DNA of 64,000 bases from Anthopleura xanthogrammica (GCA_964019055.1 OZ025212.1:11189391-11253390); one strand, 5' to 3'; shown: positions 30,129-40,512, counted from the stretch's first letter. A program made the numbers and translations. Notes: generated from the sequence alone by a model not told the origin.

Positions 30129-32742
30129 ATGGAACATAACACACCACTTTGGACTGAAGAAAACTTGGAAGAATTGTTGGATGGAGTGATTGACCCCAAG
30201 GTTCAGGTATGTATGTGTGTGTGAGAGAAGTGTTTTTGTGTATTAGTGTAAGAGCGCTAATGTGATTGGACACTTAAAGAAATCATTCATTTGTTTAGCT
30301 TCTAAATTTCTATCTTTCAGCTTAATCAGGTGGATGAAATGGTACGTGAGGGCGAATTACCACAGTATGTAATTGACGACTTGATGCAGGAGGAGTTTGA
30401 AGTAAAACAGGTATGATTGTTTATCATAACCATAACATTTCTGAAATGATATTTTCTAAAAGATATATTTCTTCTTTGTAGGATAACTTCATGTGTGAAC
30501 ACTGTAAGACAGGCTTCAACCAACAGCAATCTTTATCACGTCACTTACATGAGGTACATGAGACCCGCCCATCTTTCACATGCTTGAATTGTGGTCGATC
30601 TTTTAAGAGAAAGCACAAACTTACAAGACATGAGAATGTATGTAATGCTGGTTCATCGAAGCGAAAGTTTAAGGGGGAGAAGAACACCCCAGGAAAGAAG
30701 CAGAAGCTGAGTGATGCAGAGGTTATTGAATATGAGGTGAGTATCTAAACGTTTGTGTACTTATTCTAACTATTGCGTATATCACTACCACTATATTCAT
30801 GTTTATGTTTTTTCTTATATTCAGTTACTGAACATACCACCGGAGATGTATGAAGATTACGATGGAGAGATTTTAGGAGATGATAGTGTGGTAGGTGAGC
30901 CGCTATCATTATCATGTAATGTATGTGGGGTAGGGTAAGCTAAGAAAGGACAGAAAGGATTTATCTTTGGGATTTTGTTTTTGTTTTACAGACTGCTGAT
31001 GTTGTACAAGAAGGAAGTGGTGAGACTGCTACTGAAGAGTGCGCCCTGGGTGGAAACGCTACTGCACATAAATATACACCTCACAAACGAGAAAAATATG
31101 ACCTTCTACTTACCCTGGGTAGAAAAAAGAAAACCATTATTAGACAGCTAAAGACACAGCTTCAAAAACACCGTGGTATAAAGTGGTTCTTGTGTGTGAA
31201 AGTAAAGATGGTCAAGTCGAGTCCCGACGGTGAAGACGTGATAGCCTTACCCCATTTTCGATCAAAATGCTTTACCACAGTGAATGAGATAGAAGTAGAG
31301 AAAAACTATGACCAAGCAGTGGAAAAGATCAAGGATTCTTTCTTGGAATACCAACGGGAGGGATCCGGATGGCGACTAGAACAGGTAAGATGTTTCGAGA
31401 CTTAAGGTTTTGTTAACCACTCAACAATTACTAAAATGTATACAACGAGTCTGTGTATGACATCTCCATGGTAATAAGTGAAGAACAGGAGCGGGAATTT
31501 CAATCAGCAACCGAATGTCACATTTGTTACTCTGAATTGGGTGCGGACAGGGTGAGGGACCATGATCATTTGACAGGGGCGTATAGGGGGGCGGCCCACA
31601 ATGACTGTAACTTGAATTACAAGTTTACAGGGAAGATACCCGTTGTTCTTCACAATCTGCGAGGGTACGATTCGCATCTCATAATACAAGGACTTGGAAA
31701 GCTGAAGGGGAAGAATATTAGTTGTATACCAAATAACACAGAAAAGTACGTTTCATTTTCAGTAGGAGATTTACAATTTCTAAACAGCTCACTGGAGAAG
31801 TTAGTAGATAATTTAAGTAAGGGGGGTGCGGATAACTTTCGAATTTTGAAAAGGTATACTGAGGATGACAAAGTACCTCTTTTGTTACGCAAGGGGGTGT
31901 ACCCCTATGAATATGTCGACAGATTTGAAAAGTTTGAAGAACCCCAGCTGCCATCTCGTGATCGGTTTTACAGTTCATTGACGGACAGCACTATTTCTGA
32001 AAGTGATTACGAGCATGCGCGACAGGTTTTTCAGACGTTTCACTGTCAGACCCTGGGTGACTATCATGACTTGTACTTAAAATCAGATGTTTTACTACTA
32101 GCGGATGTATTTGAAAATTTTAGAGAAATTTGTTTAGAGTACTACGAACTCGACCCAGGTCACTTCTACACCTCTCCAGGTCTTTCCTGGTTAGCATGTT
32201 TAAAAATGACTGGCGTCAAGCTTGAGCTCTTGACTGACCCAGATATGTATCTGTTTGTGGAGGAGGGGTAGCGAGGTGGGATTTCGATGATTACGCATAG
32301 ATATGCTAAAGCAAACAATTCCTATGTCGATGGGTATAACCCTGAACAGGGGAATAAATACCTCATGTACCTGGACGCGAACAACTTGTATGGGACTAGC
32401 ATGATTCAACCACTACCCACTAACAACTTTGGGTGGTTGAGTGACCCGGAAGCAGAAGAACTTCGTGAGAACCTCATGAGCATTCCTGCATGTGGAAGTG
32501 AGGGATACATTTTGGAAGTCGACCTCAACTACCCTAAAGAACTGCATGACCTTCACAACGACTACCCCCTGGCCCCAGAAAGACGAAAGGTCACAGAGGA
32601 AGTGCACTCTCCCTACTGTCAGCAACTTCTTGAAGACCTACAACTCAACCACACCCCCACAGACAAGCTAGTACCCAACTTGAACGACGGATTGACAAAA
32701 GATGTAAGTATACTCATGTCCAGTCAAAATAAAATCTGTTGA
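30129..32742 (+). pseudogene. Polinton-type EndoVII/DNA polymerase B, spliced and broken
   Basis: Predicted exons 30129-30206, 30321-30410, 30482-30736, 30825-30890 and 30992-31384 are all in phase 0 with GT-AG borders. They encode an acidic start, two C2H2 fingers (MCEHCKTGFNQQQSLSRHL; CLNCGRSFKRKHKLTRH) and the GIKWFLCVKVKMVK domain common at the N-terminus of these polymerases. From 31453 the frame has an EndoVII-like HNH (CHICYSELGADRVRDHDHLTG) and polymerase exonuclease/palm parts (YLKSDVLLLADVFENF; YLDANNLYGTSM). Breaks: the usual middle region between the N-terminal domain and EndoVII is missing, an in-frame TAG interrupts at about 32269-32271, and the protein stops near 32700 before most of the palm and thumb. 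It is not functional. Confidence 0.8.
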
Positions 32743-33965
32743 ATTCTGAGAGTTTGGGAGGTCTTCACTTTTTCCATTTTGCAGGGTGAATTTTTTGAGA
32801 TTTTTGGGAAAAAAGCAGGGGGGGTGGTCTAACTCCCCCAGGATAATTCCGAATTCCGAAATATTTTGGCATGTTGAGTTTTTGAGTGAAGCCTTTCTTT
32901 GTGCCAAGTTTCATTGAAATCGGAGAGATGGCGTATCACGTCTGCCTGGTCCTCTCATGGACAGGCTCTTTGTTGCCCTTTTGGTATTAACTGGAATGGC
33001 ATTTTCTTTCATTTTCTCAATTTCTTCATCGGAAATTGCTACAAAACGATTGCCGGAAGTCGCCATTTTTGCCCACTCATTATCCAGAGTTTTGGAGGTA
33101 AATATGATGGGATATCCCCAATTTTTTAACCAATCACACCGTGCGTTCTTAAGAGGTTGGCAAGTTGGTATATACTAATAGCCAAATTATCTGGCTTTTC
33201 CCCAGTCCAAGGTTTTTTTCCCCTCAACACGGCGCCGGCACTTTTGGACCAGGTTCATGATAATTCTTATTTTAACTCAGTACTCGCCTTTCTTGCAACG
33301 TTTTTATCCGCCAGTCCCAAACTTGTAGTTGATAACTAAAACCCTGTCTTCAAAATAAAGCAATGCTGCTTTCCGCTTCAGCATTAATTACTACCGAATT
33401 TCTTGAATAATAGGCATGCCGAAAATAGAATTATCCGTCGGGTTCATTATTTCGATCGATTGAAAAGTCAATCCAAATGGCCATGTGAGTTAACCGACAT
33501 TTTTTTTTCCTTTTTTAACACACAGAAATGCATAAATGATTGGTATTTCAAAAATTTTTAGGCTATCCAATGTCCGCAAAATACATAAAACTTTCGTCAC
33601 CAATATTGTTAAAGTTCTTTTTTTCAAGAACAATAATGTTCAAAAAGCTGTGTTACACTAAAACACTTCTGAACACCCCTAGTTTCCCATATCGAAAGAA
33701 GAGCGCATTATATATACGCATAAGGCATAATATTATATCAAGGATCTTTCCTGGAATTTCCAACCGTATGGTTAAGAATGTCCTTTATACACCGATCCGG
33801 CCCCCAGATGCTATTTCACCGAAACACTACGTGAGCTCCGGTGGTTCACATAAAGGAGGGGGGGGGGGTATTTTTACAATTTACATAATTTTGTGCTACA
33901 AATTCTGACGTTCATTTCTTTATTTGTTTAATCCTCTACAAGTTGAACATTTTATGAATCCACAG
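32743..33965. other. Spacer before gene 3 exon 2
   Basis: 32743-33150 is unassigned. 33178-33420 matches intron 1 of genes 2 and 4 (AAATTATCTGGCTTTTCCCC... and ...ACCCTGTC.TCAAAATAAAGC) without the 487-bp insertion. 33850-33965 matches the sequence just before exon 2 of genes 2 and 4. No RING exon is found here. Confidence 0.55.
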
Positions 33966-34011
33966 GAAATCAGAATGTCCAATTGATCGCAAACCACTCA
34001 ACATTCAGCAG
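33966..34011 (+). CDS. TRAF gene 3 exon 2 (end of RING)
   Basis: 46 nt, KSECPIDRKPLNIQQ type, AG and GTGTG borders. Confidence 0.8.
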
Positions 34012-34520
34012 GTGTGTCACTAATTGTTGTTCTACCAGGTGACCTCTAAAATGTCCCAGGCGTCATGCGCTGTCTTTAAAGATAAATCCATCCCAAGAGG
34101 CTTTGCGCGCAAAATCTTCCCGTGATTTTTTAATAGTCACACTGGTATACGAACTCGACAGTTTTTACGAGTAGAAAATATGCTCGGTGTGAGGTCTTTT
34201 TACACGAAATGTAGACGCATTCCCTTATTCAATTATTGCATTTTCTTTAAAACTGCCTAGTTTAAAACTCAAACATGTAATAGATACGATAGATTAGAAA
34301 TAATTATTATAATTAAAATAATTATCGTGTGACTTGGAAAAGATGAAAAATTTCATCTTCCATCTTGTTTTCGACAGAGCGGTCACAAACGCTTATGAGA
34401 TGGATTTGTCTTCGCTGTCATTTAAACGTTTTCTGATTGGCTAATTCAGTTAGCTCAGTTCACCTGGTGGTTTATTAAAAAAGCTGTTTTTATGCTGACA
34501 GTCAGTCTATTTATTTGAAG

Positions 34521-34619
34521 GACGTGTTTGATGACAAGGGAGCAGAACGAATTGTAAAGTCACTGCGTATCAGGTGTCCCAGCGGCTGTCAATGGCAGGG
34601 AGAGTTATCAGATGTCAAG
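34521..34619 (+). CDS. TRAF gene 3 exon 3 (zinc finger with 3-codon deletion)
   Basis: 99 nt rather than 108. CPRRSSGC of the paralogues is CPSGC here, and ITCP reads IRCP. The frame is kept, but spacing between two zinc ligands shrinks from six to three residues. Confidence 0.8.
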
Positions 34620-34731
34620 GTATCTGTTGAATACTTTGATAGTCTACACTACTAGACGTGCAGTAACACTTCATAATTATACCGTCGTTTTAGATTCAAG
34701 GTGACTTCTAATTAGTTTTTTCTTCTTCCAG

Positions 34732-34800
34732 GAGCATGACCAGAAGTGTGACTACATGATGGTACCTTGTACCTTTCAACGCTCTGGATGTAACTTTCAG
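34732..34800 (+). CDS. TRAF gene 3 exon 4 (second TRAF zinc finger)
   Basis: 23 codons, EHDQKCDYMMVPCTFQRSGC then NFQ; all ligands present. Confidence 0.85.
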
Positions 34801-34923
34801 GTATATTGACATGATAGATAACTTAGGATTATAGTTTTTTTAGTGAAAAGATAGAACTGGTTTTCTCCGGGTTTTCTCCGATTTCCTCCCTCCGCAAATA
34901 TCAACTTCTAAATTCAAATTCGA

Positions 34924-35240
34924 TCATGGAAGGAGGGCCACAGGTTTGTTAGCCACATGTGCTATTTAGTTAAATTATGCTACACTCGTATATAACAAGG
35001 AACATTCTATCGGGGAGCAAGGGCCACGGGTTTGTTAGCCACATGTGCTATTTACTTAAGTTAATTATGCTGCCCTCGTATAACAAGGAACATTCTATCA
35101 TGGAACGAGGGCCACAGGTTTGTTAGCCACATGTGCTATTTACTTAAGTTAATTATGCTGCCCTCGTATAACAAGGAACATTCTATCATGGAACGAGGGC
35201 CACAGGTTTGTTAGCAACATGTGCTATTTAAGTTAAATTT
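34924..35240. repeat. About 87-bp tandem repeat in gene 3 intron 4 (4 units)
   Basis: Units contain GAGGGCCACAGGTTTGTTAG, CACATGTGCTATTTA and CCTCGTATAACAAGGAACA. A single related unit occurs in genes 2 and 4 (near 24245 and 48265). Confidence 0.85.
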
Positions 35241-35427
35241 ACGAGCTTCATAAATGACAATCTCACGCAAGATCAACTATCTGCAGAATGGCGTAAACTT
35301 GCGCCCCTGTCTTGATGTTAGCATGCTGTACTATACAGTTAAAACTTATCTAAACCCCTTTTTGGGCTGACTGCTTCTGTCGGCAACGAGAAAATCTATG
35401 AAATTCATCCATGAAGTGCTCTAATAA

Positions 35428-35602
35428 AGTTAGCTTGGGAATAATGTTTCCCATTTCAGTCCACGTGTCATTCTCTTGACAATAAGATTCTTTGTTTGAG
35501 TCGTATCTATATTCATGTGTCTTCTTGTGCGCAAACGTCGAACAAAGAAATGATACTCTAGGGAATGACACGTGGTCTGAGATGGGAAAACATTACTTCC
35601 AA
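35428..35602. mobile_element. Palindromic MITE, first copy in gene 3 intron 4
   Basis: ATAATGTTTCCCATTTCAGT then CCACGTGTCATTC is answered by GAATGACACGTGGTCTGAGA then TGGGAAAACATTA. The same family recurs at 37316-37456. Confidence 0.75.
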
Positions 35603-36043
35603 GATAAAGAAGGCTATTTGTTCAAACGTTTATGAATTATTCCTGAGATTTTGAGACTGTCCAATAAACTCGCAGGTCGTGTTTAATAATATTATTATTT
35701 AATATTCATATAGTGCAACTTTCCATGTATATATGAGCAAATGCGCTTGAAATGAAATACGAATAAATAAAATATGTCTAAAAAATCTAAAATACTAATA
35801 TTGGAAAATTTAAAACGATCATAAAGTAAAATATATTAGGGAACTTTACGTTCCGGCTCGCTTATCCTTGTTTGCAATCACATAAATTAAAACAGATAGT
35901 TAAAGCGGTCTTGATACTAGTTCTTCGTGATCTTTAGAGAACGACGCAATCACGTTGAAATACGTTAAAGCAGCATAGTTAGTTCTACTTCCGGATACAC
36001 GGTAATATACATACTAGTTATAGAATGGTTTCGAGTGGCATAT

Positions 36044-36147
36044 CGTGGAATATCCCACGAGTCACTTGTAGTATCTAGTATACACACGAGCCTTCAGGCG
36101 AGTGTGTATACAAAGAAAATACAAGTGACTAGTGGGATATTCCACGT
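36044..36147. mobile_element. Palindromic MITE a (cgtggaatatcccac)
   Basis: CGTGGAATATCCCACGAGTC is answered by GACTAGTGGGATATTCCACG, with a second inner dyad of GTATACACAC/GTGTGTATAC. Confidence 0.75.
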
Positions 36148-36326
36148 TATTATATGAAATAGAGTGTGATATTGAGTGACATCAAAATGATAAAATTGAT
36201 ATCCCCACTCCCACCAGTGGCCAGTGGGGATACGATTTATATCAACACTGGTGGTGACAAATTTCGACTTTTTGCTCAGTTTCTCAATTTTTTTTCATTG
36301 AATATTTCATATAATAAGAACAGAAC

Positions 36327-36418
36327 ATTACATGGCCGCTTGGAGATACGAATTTCATTTTTTCGTGCTGATATTATCTCTCCAAGATAAAATTCGTATC
36401 TCCGCGCGACCATGTAAT
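36327..36418. mobile_element. Palindromic MITE b (attacatggycgc)
   Basis: ATTACATGGCCGCTTGGAGA then TACGAAT is answered by ATTCGTATCTCCGCGCGACC then ATGTAAT. Confidence 0.75.
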
Positions 36419-36458
36419 ATCCTATATGTATGCCACGAGAAACTATTGTAATACCATG

Positions 36459-36594
36459 TTATCCCACACCATAGAAAATACAAATGCGTGGATTCAACGA
36501 AAGGTGCATGATGGGAAGGAAGAGTGAAATACCGACGAATATACAAGGGCTTTCCTGCTTTCTGATTGGCTGTATTTTCTATGGTGTGGGATAA
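36459..36594. mobile_element. Palindromic MITE c (ttatcccacacc)
   Basis: TTATCCCACACCATAGAAAA then TACA is answered by TGTATTTTCTATGGTGTGGG then ATAA; the arms are a perfect 24-bp match. Confidence 0.8.
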
Positions 36595-36623
36595 ACATAT
36601 TTATGACTTGACTTATTTGAAAA

Positions 36624-36977
36624 GTCGAGTTGACTAAGCCCTTGACGAGTTGATCAACTTGACTAGACACATGACGAGTTGACTAAGCCCTTGACGAGTT
36701 GATCAACTTGACTAGGCACATGACGAGTTGACTAAGCCCTTGACGAGTTGATCAACTTGACTAGGCACATGACGAGTTGACTAAGCCCTTGACGAGTTGA
36801 TCAACTTGACTAGGCACATGACGAGTTGACTAAGCCCTTGACGAGTTGATCAACTTGACTAGGCACATGACAAGTTGACTAAGCCCTTGACGAGTTGATC
36901 AACTTGACTAGACACATGACGAGTTGACTAAGCTCTTGACGAGTTGATCAACTTGACTAGACACATGACGAGTTGAC
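36624..36977. repeat. 49-bp tandem array in gene 3 intron 4 (about 7 units)
   Basis: Exact 49-bp period built from two half-units, GACGAGTTGACTAAGCCCTT and GACGAGTTGATCAACTTGAC. Each unit contains the 12-bp palindrome AGTTGATCAACT. Confidence 0.95.
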
Positions 36978-37315
36978 GCAGGTCGTGAGTATTGGACATG
37001 GATGGAAACTAAATTATATGCTATAGTAGTATAAATTACAAGAACGTTGTCATATAAAAATATAAAATAACAAAATAACAAATAGGAATCAATTAGAAAT
37101 ATCATTACTTTTGATTCTAAACCACCCAATCACGAGATTGGGACGAGAATAACTGTTTTAGTATATACCAACAAGGTGATCTCAAAAATGTCGGTCTACC
37201 CCTTCAAAATTAACAGTGAAATAATTACACCTGTTTTGCAAAAATAATTAATTCCTATGTGTTTTTTAATTTATTTATTTTTAAATGACAACGTTCTTGC
37301 AATAGATTTAGCTAG

Positions 37316-37456
37316 GGAGTGTTTTCCCAATTCAGTTCCCATGAGATTAAGATTCTTTGTTTGGGTTGTATCCATATTCATGTGTCTCATCTCGTGCACA
37401 ACCATTAAACAAAGAAATGATCCCCTAGGGATCTGAATTGGGAAAACATTACGCCC
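37316..37456. mobile_element. Palindromic MITE, second copy in gene 3 intron 4
   Basis: GGAGTGTTTTCCCAATTCAG is answered by CTGAATTGGGAAAACATTAC. Same family as 35428-35602; the remainder of 36978-37809 is unassigned. Confidence 0.7.
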
Positions 37457-37878
37457 AAGCTAAATCGGTCTATTAAGTGTACACCTAATTGACGTTAGAC
37501 TCGGGTGACAGTAAAATCATGATATTTCAAGAGCTTTATTACATGAAAACTTAACTAAAACCACACTATTCAATCTGCCTTGTATTTCTTAGTATTGTTT
37601 GATTCTGTCATCCGAGTCTGAAGTCAGTGATTTACTTATTTATTTACTAAAGTTTATTTTTATATGACAACCTTTTTGAAATTAGGTGTATATCTTATTA
37701 AACATTTTAGGGTAGAATGCGGGCGGATATATTTTTTCAAAATAAATTTAAAACAAATGAGTTAGAATCTTACATCAGTCTTTCTTTGAATCACTCATTT
37801 CAGACACAGAAGGAAAACATGGAAGAACATCTTGAAAAGAAAATCAAGGACCATCTCGTTTTGACGTCCGAGCGTCTC

Positions 37879-38130
37879 TCATTGTTACAAGAGGAAAATG
37901 CCTCCCTTTCTGAAGACATGTCTTCGTTACGAGTGGATAACATCTCTCTTTCTGAAGGCATCTCTTCGTTACAAGAGGAAAACGTCTCTCTTTCTGAAGG
38001 CCTATCTTCGTTACAAAAGAAAAACGTCTCTCTTTCTGAAGGCCTCTGCTCGTTACGAGTTGACAAAATCTCCCTTTCTAAAGGCCTCTCTTCGTTACGA
38101 GAGGAAAAGGCGTCCCTTTCTAAAAGAACT
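37879..38130 (+). repeat. 42-nt coding minisatellite (6 units, 14 residues each)
   Basis: Six units such as SLQEENVSLSEGLS and SLRVDNISLSEGIS, exactly two heptads each. Period and frame are kept throughout, so copy-number change would not shift the coil register. Confidence 0.9.
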
Positions 38131-38184
38131 TCTTCTTTTTTTGTGTTTTTTGTTTTGTTTTTTGTTTTTTGTTTATTTTTGAAG
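38131..38184 (+). other. T-rich insert inside the coil; possible splice acceptor
   Basis: A T/G-only run ending TTTATTTTTGAAG. It reads SSFFVFFVLFFVFCLFLK in frame. On sequence grounds it looks like a polypyrimidine tract with AG, so it could act as an intron end, or it is a simple-sequence insertion. Confidence 0.5.
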
Positions 38185-38198
38185 ACCTCTCTTTCTTC

Positions 38199-39246
38199 CT
38201 TAGAAAACGAAAACAAGAAGTTAAAGACGACTCTCGCTAAGAACGAAAAACAACTCGTTTTGACGTCTGAGCGCATTTCTTCCTTAGAAAACAAATACAA
38301 GAAGTTAAAGACGATTCTCCCTAAGAAGGAAAAACAACTCGTTTTGACGTCTGAGCGCATTTCTTCCTTAGAAAACGAAAACAAGAAGTTAAAGACGACT
38401 CTCGCTAAGAACGAAAAACAACTCGTTTTGACGTCTGAGCGCATTTCTTCCTTAGAAAACAAATACAAGAAGTTAAAGACGATTCTCCCTAAGAAGGAAA
38501 AACAACTCGTTTTGACGTCTGAGCGCATTTCTTCCTTAGAAAACGAAAACAAGAAGTTAAAGACGACTCTCGCTAAGAACGAAAAACAACTCGTTTTGAC
38601 GTCTGAGCGCATTTCTTCCTTAGAAAACAAATACAAGAAGTTAAAGACGATTCTCGCTAAGAAGGAAAAACAACTCGTTTTGACGTCTGAGCGCATTTCT
38701 TCCTTAGAAAACGAAAACAAGAAGTTAAAGACGACTCTCGCTAAGAACGAAAAACAACTCGTTTTGACGTCTGAGCGCATTTCTTCCTTAGAAAACAAAT
38801 ACAAGAAGTTAAAGACGATTCTCGCTAAGAAGGAAAAACAACTCGTTTTGACGTCTGAGCGCATTTCTTCCTTAGAAAACGAAAATAAGAAGTTAAAGAC
38901 GACTCTCGCTAAGAACGAAAAACAACTCGTTTTGACGTCTGAGCGCATTTCTTCCTTAGAAAACAAATACAAGAAGTTAAAGACGATTCTCGCTAAGAAG
39001 GAAAAACAACTCGTTTTGACGTCTGAGCGCATTTCTTCCTTAGAAAACGAAAATAAGAAGTTAAAGACGACTCTCGCTAAGAACGAAAAACAACTCGTTT
39101 TGACGTCTGAGCGCATTTCTTCCTTAGAAAACAAATACAAGAAGTTAAAGACGATTCTCGCTAAGAAGGAAAAACAACTCGTTTTGACGTCTGAGCGCAT
39201 TTCTTCCTTAGAAAACGAAAATAAGAAGTTAAAGACGACTCTCACT
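38199..39246 (+). repeat. 84-nt coding minisatellite with 168-nt higher-order period
   Basis: Thirteen 84-nt units (the GAAAACGAA/GAAAACAAA words recur from 38203 to 39211, 12 x 84). Two unit types alternate: SSLENENKKLKTTLAKNEKQ and SSLENKYKKLKTILAKKEKQ (Pro replaces Ala in the first two of the second type). 28 residues equal four heptads, so the register is preserved. Confidence 0.95.
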
Positions 39247-39378
39247 GAGATGAAAGAACAACTTATTCCTCGTACAAGTAAATTCATTTGGAAAATAAAC
39301 AATTTTTCAAAGAACTTGAAAAAGGCCAAGGAAACTGGACAGAAACATTCTATGTACAGTGATCCATTCTACACTGAC

Positions 39379-39740
39379 AGTATGGATACAAAATGAGAGT
39401 TATCCTTTACCCAGATGGAAACAGGGATGAAGACGCTGGACATGTGTCAATATTTATTCAAATACTAAGAGGTGAAAACGATGCAGTATTATCCTGGCAT
39501 TGTACAAGAAAGACAACCATCACTCTGTTCGATCAAATAGAAAATTTACAACAAAGAAAGGATGTCGAAAAGACACTGTCTTACAAGAGCATGGTTGAAA
39601 ACCCACAATGCTACAGGAGACCAACTACAGATTCAAATCCTGGTCATGGCTACTTAAAGTTTATATCACATGAGAAATTAATGACTGAAAACTACATCCT
39701 TGATGATATAATCTTCGTGCAAGTAGAAGTCAGAGAATAA
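39379..39740 (+). pseudogene. TRAF gene 3 exon 5, shifted MATH remainder
   Basis: The MATH sequence resumes after the frameshift: MRVILYPDGNRDEDAGHVSI, TTITLFDQIENLQQRKDVEK and FISHEKLMTENYILDD, ending VQVEVRE and TAA. Nothing else is broken in it. Confidence 0.85.
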
Positions 39741-39744
39741 TAAA

Positions 39745-40154
39745 CTGGTACTAATAACTAGAGTCTAATAGACCCAGTCAGTCATAATGAGACGGTCGTT
39801 ATTTAGATGAGGACTGGTACTAATAACTAGAGTCTAATAGACCCAGTCAGTCATAATGAGACGGTCGTTATTTAGATGAGGACTGGTACTAATAACTAGA
39901 GTCTAATAGACCCAGTCAGTCATAATGAGACGGTCGTTATTTAGATGAGGACTGGTACTAATAACTAGAGTCTAATAGACCCAGTCAGTCATAATGAGAC
40001 GGTCGTTATTTAGATGAGGACTGGTACTAATAACTAGAGTTTAATAGACCCAATCAGTCATAATGAGACGGTCGTTATTTAGATGAGGACTGGTACTAAT
40101 AACTAGAGTCTAATAGACCCAGTCAGTCATAATGAGACGGTCGTTATTTAGATC
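39745..40154. repeat. 69-bp tandem array after gene 3 (6 units)
   Basis: Same 69-bp unit; exact 69-bp steps (the GACCCAGTCA word at 39771, 39840 and so on). It begins within a few bases of the stop. Confidence 0.95.
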
Positions 40155-40246
40155 GTTAATCATCATGCAGATAAGATAGGTGCTAAATTTTAAATTTTTA
40201 TTCGAATTGAATTTACCAATTCCTTATGACTGAAAAATTGTTTAAA

Positions 40247-40512
40247 GATGAACCCACTATGTAATGTATCGATTTGTAATAACTATTGATAGTAAAATAG
40301 TGTCAGTAGGGTGTTGTACAGTTGATAAACATCGTCTTTATTATGGATTAGATTTACTGATTGATGAACCCACTATGTAATGTATGGATTTGTAATAACT
40401 ATTGATAGTAAAATAGTGTCAGTAGGGTGTTGTACAGTTGATAAACATCGTCTTTATTATGGATTAGATTTACTGATTGATGAACCCACTATGTAATGTA
40501 TCGATTTGTAAC
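40247..40512. repeat. 116-bp tandem array after gene 3 (2.3 units)
   Basis: Exact 116-bp step (GATGAACCCACTATG at 40247 and 40363). Order relative to the 69-bp array is as in the other genes. Confidence 0.95.

Larger units (their letters stand above)
27500..32740 (+). mobile_element. Polinton/Maverick relic (truncated and internally deleted)
   Basis: A cluster of genes typical of Polintons: a Cys-rich hypothetical protein, a retroviral-like integrase, a PC4-like protein on the opposite strand, and a protein-primed-type DNA polymerase B with an EndoVII-like domain. Full Polintons are usually 15-20 kb with long inverted repeats. Here about 5 kb survives, no terminal repeats were found, and the integrase and polymerase are broken. 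It sits between gene 2 and exon 2 of gene 3. Outer limits are approximate. Confidence 0.75.
37810..39396 (+). pseudogene. TRAF gene 3 exon 5, coiled-coil part
   Basis: 529 codons from the acceptor ACACAG to the premature stop. Ordinary paralogues have only about 20-35 residues of coil; this has roughly 450. Heptad a/d positions are Leu, Ile, Thr and Asn/Tyr, as expected for a parallel coil continuing the TRAF-N helix. A 17-residue Phe/Val-rich insert interrupts it at 38131-38184. The opposite strand is also open over this span, which is a by-product of repeat composition. Confidence 0.8.
33966..39740 (+). pseudogene. TRAF-like gene 3 with giant coiled coil and frameshifted MATH
   Basis: Exons 33966-34011, 34521-34619, 34732-34800 and 37810-39740. 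No RING exon was found upstream. Exon 5 starts KENMEEHLEKKIKDHL, passes through six 14-residue and thirteen 28-residue coiled-coil units, then enters the MATH domain (KFIWKINNFSKNLKK). A 1-nt deletion near 39379 relative to paralogues (CTGACAGTATGG instead of CTGACAAGTATGG) stops the frame at 39394-39396. The rest of MATH (ILYPDGNRDEDAGHVS to IIFVQVEVRE) continues in another frame to 39740. With no RING exon and a broken MATH domain it is likely a pseudogene. However, the long coil has no stop in over 1.4 kb, so decay is recent or the deletion is an assembly error. Confidence 0.75.

Noticed and set aside
27500..32740. An intact integrated virus or complete Polinton
   Set aside because: No terminal repeats, no capsid or packaging genes seen, integrase frameshifted, polymerase deleted and truncated.
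38131..38184. Transmembrane anchor in the gene 3 protein
   Set aside because: The hydrophobic run comes from a T/G simple sequence in the middle of a coil, absent from all paralogues; a splice tract or insertion is more likely.
37800..39329. Long minus-strand open frame opposite the coiled coil of gene 3
   Set aside because: It follows the 84-nt repeat period and has no recognisable domain; the plus strand reads coil then MATH and has a proper acceptor.
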